From Flavobacteriaceae bacterium (GTDB lineage Bacteria; Bacteroidota; Bacteroidia; Flavobacteriales; Flavobacteriaceae), in the NCBI GenBank assembly GCA_019752245.1, contig JAIEMH010000301.1, positions 1 through 7,408 on the forward strand: a DNA stretch of 7,408 nucleotides, written 5' to 3'. Under the pieces are notes generated by a model. That model ran no database searches, was not told where the DNA came from, and worked only from the letters and a program-made list of their open reading frames with translations. Positions 6,774-7,408 of the stretch are shown piece after piece; within the stretch, counting starts at the first letter, position 1; the number at the start of each line of letters is the position of its first letter. The position numbers and the translations under genes were made by a program.

Positions 6774-7408
6774 TCTACAGGTATTTTAAAAATTCCGTTT
6801 TCAGAATCTCCGTCTTTAAATTCTTCTTGCGCAATATTGATAATGTTGAGTTGTAATTTATTTTCTGGAAGATCTAAAAGTTTAATTTTAGGAATGTCAA
6901 GTGCCAAACCAATAATATACGAATTTGCAATTAATGTATTTTTAGGTACTTTAACAATCCATGTTTTAATATCTTGAAAATCTAAATTTCTTCTGGTAAT
7001 AAAAATTACATTTTCGTATTTATCTAAAATTGAAAAATTTAATCTCGCATTTTCGTTTTTGCATTTGTTTAAAATTGTAATGTGCACAAAAACATCTTGT
7101 TCAGAAAGATAATCAATTACTGGAGCATCTGCATCGTCTTTCAATTCTACTTTTAGAATTTGGGCTTCTTTTAATTCATTAATTTCAAAGATCATTGTAG
7201 ATCTAGAATCGTCATTCGAATAATTTGTTAAATAAGAATCTAATGTAGTAGTTATATTTCCTTTGTGAATTAGGGTTCCGTTTTGCAACAAAATTCCTTT
7301 GTTACATAATTTTTTAACTGCATCTAAATTATGACTTACAAACAAAACTGTTCTTCCTTCGCCTTTACTTACATCGCCCATTTTTCCCAAACATTTCTTT
7401 TGAAACTC
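6761..7408 (-). CDS. wzt: Wzt-type ABC exporter ATPase, C-terminal part (5' end beyond window)
   Basis: This is the last 215 residues of the ATP-binding subunit of a polysaccharide ABC exporter, which with the membrane protein Wzm moves the undecaprenyl-linked glycan across the inner membrane. The frame is open to the window edge and reads EFQKKCLGKM first, the segment that in relatives comes just after Walker B and D-loop. GRTVLFVSHN follows, whose His is the H-loop switch. Walker A, signature and Walker B lie outside the window. A TTG at 7390 could be mistaken for a start, but the sequence upstream of it is in-frame family sequence. From about visible residue 55 to the end is a beta-rich Wzt_C-like domain; in studied systems this domain recognises the finished glycan and its terminal modification. 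It overlaps the GT4 gene by 13 bases. Alternatives such as a teichoic-acid TagH are less likely given the C-terminal domain and the neighbours. Confidence 0.88.
   Translation of the reverse strand, partial: EFQKKCLGKMGDVSKGEGRTVLFVSHNLDAVKKLCNKGILLQNGTLIHKGNITTTLDSYLTNYSNDDSRSTMIFEINELKEAQILKVELKDDADAPVIDYLSEQDVFVHITILNKCKNENARLNFSILDKYENVIFITRRNLDFQDIKTWIVKVPKNTLIANSYIIGLALDIPKIKLLDLPENKLQLNIINIAQEEFKDGDSENGIFKIPVEWKM

Larger units (their letters stand above)
1..7408 (-). other. single polysaccharide-biosynthesis operon
   Basis: All eight genes are co-oriented, with junctions of -13, -1, +4, +4, +1, +15 and 0 bases from right to left. No gap is long enough for a promoter or terminator, and no hairpin-plus-T-run is seen at any junction, so the genes are expected to share one transcript that begins upstream of 7408 and continues past position 1. 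Start sites are preceded by A/T-rich stretches, not GGAGG-like sites, as is common in Bacteroidota. Confidence 0.85.

Noticed and set aside
7388..7390. TTG codon as the start of the exporter ATPase gene
   Set aside because: The frame continues upstream to the window edge as EFQKKC, which is normal interior sequence of Wzt-type ATPases, so this is an internal codon of a truncated gene.

Overview
The window is an AT-rich piece of a surface-polysaccharide (O-antigen or capsule type) biosynthesis locus, most likely from a Flavobacterium-like member of the Bacteroidota. That assignment is an inference from low GC (single 60-base lines counted by hand run from 17 to 40 percent), heavy use of TTA for leucine, A/T-rich stretches instead of clear Shine-Dalgarno sites, and the look of the proteins. 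There are no RNA genes, mobile elements or CRISPR repeats.

All eight genes lie on the minus strand, so the operon reads from the right edge to the left edge, and both end genes run off the window. In transcription order they are: the C-terminal part of a Wzt-type ABC exporter ATPase (6761-7408); a GT4-type glycosyltransferase (5466-6773); an ATP-grasp ligase (4345-5466); a NeuD/PglD-type sugar N-acyltransferase (3714-4340, probably frameshifted at its 3' end); the aminotransferase WecE (2591-3709); a second left-handed beta-helix acetyltransferase (1993-2589); a GH99-like/WbsX protein (838-1977); and a GT2 glycosyltransferase (1-837). Gaps are 0 to 15 bases, or the genes overlap by 1 or 13 bases, so no internal promoter or terminator fits between them.

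WecE should make dTDP-4-amino-4,6-dideoxy-D-galactose (dTDP-Fuc4N). The NeuD/PglD-like enzyme is the natural candidate to acylate its 4-amino group, and the ATP-grasp ligase may supply or attach an unusual acyl or aminoacyl group. The two glycosyltransferases build the glycan, the second acetyltransferase probably decorates it, and the Wzt-type transporter exports it. The rmlA/rmlB genes for the dTDP-4-keto-6-deoxyglucose precursor and the membrane partner Wzm are not in the window.

The most notable sequence observation is an apparent one-base deletion near the end of the NeuD/PglD-like gene. The other frame carries the family's usual Gly-Asn-Pro-Ala-Lys ending and a stop that overlaps the wecE start as ATGA. 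The most interesting biology is the ATP-grasp / N-acyltransferase / WecE trio, which may make a nonstandard N-acylated Fuc4N.
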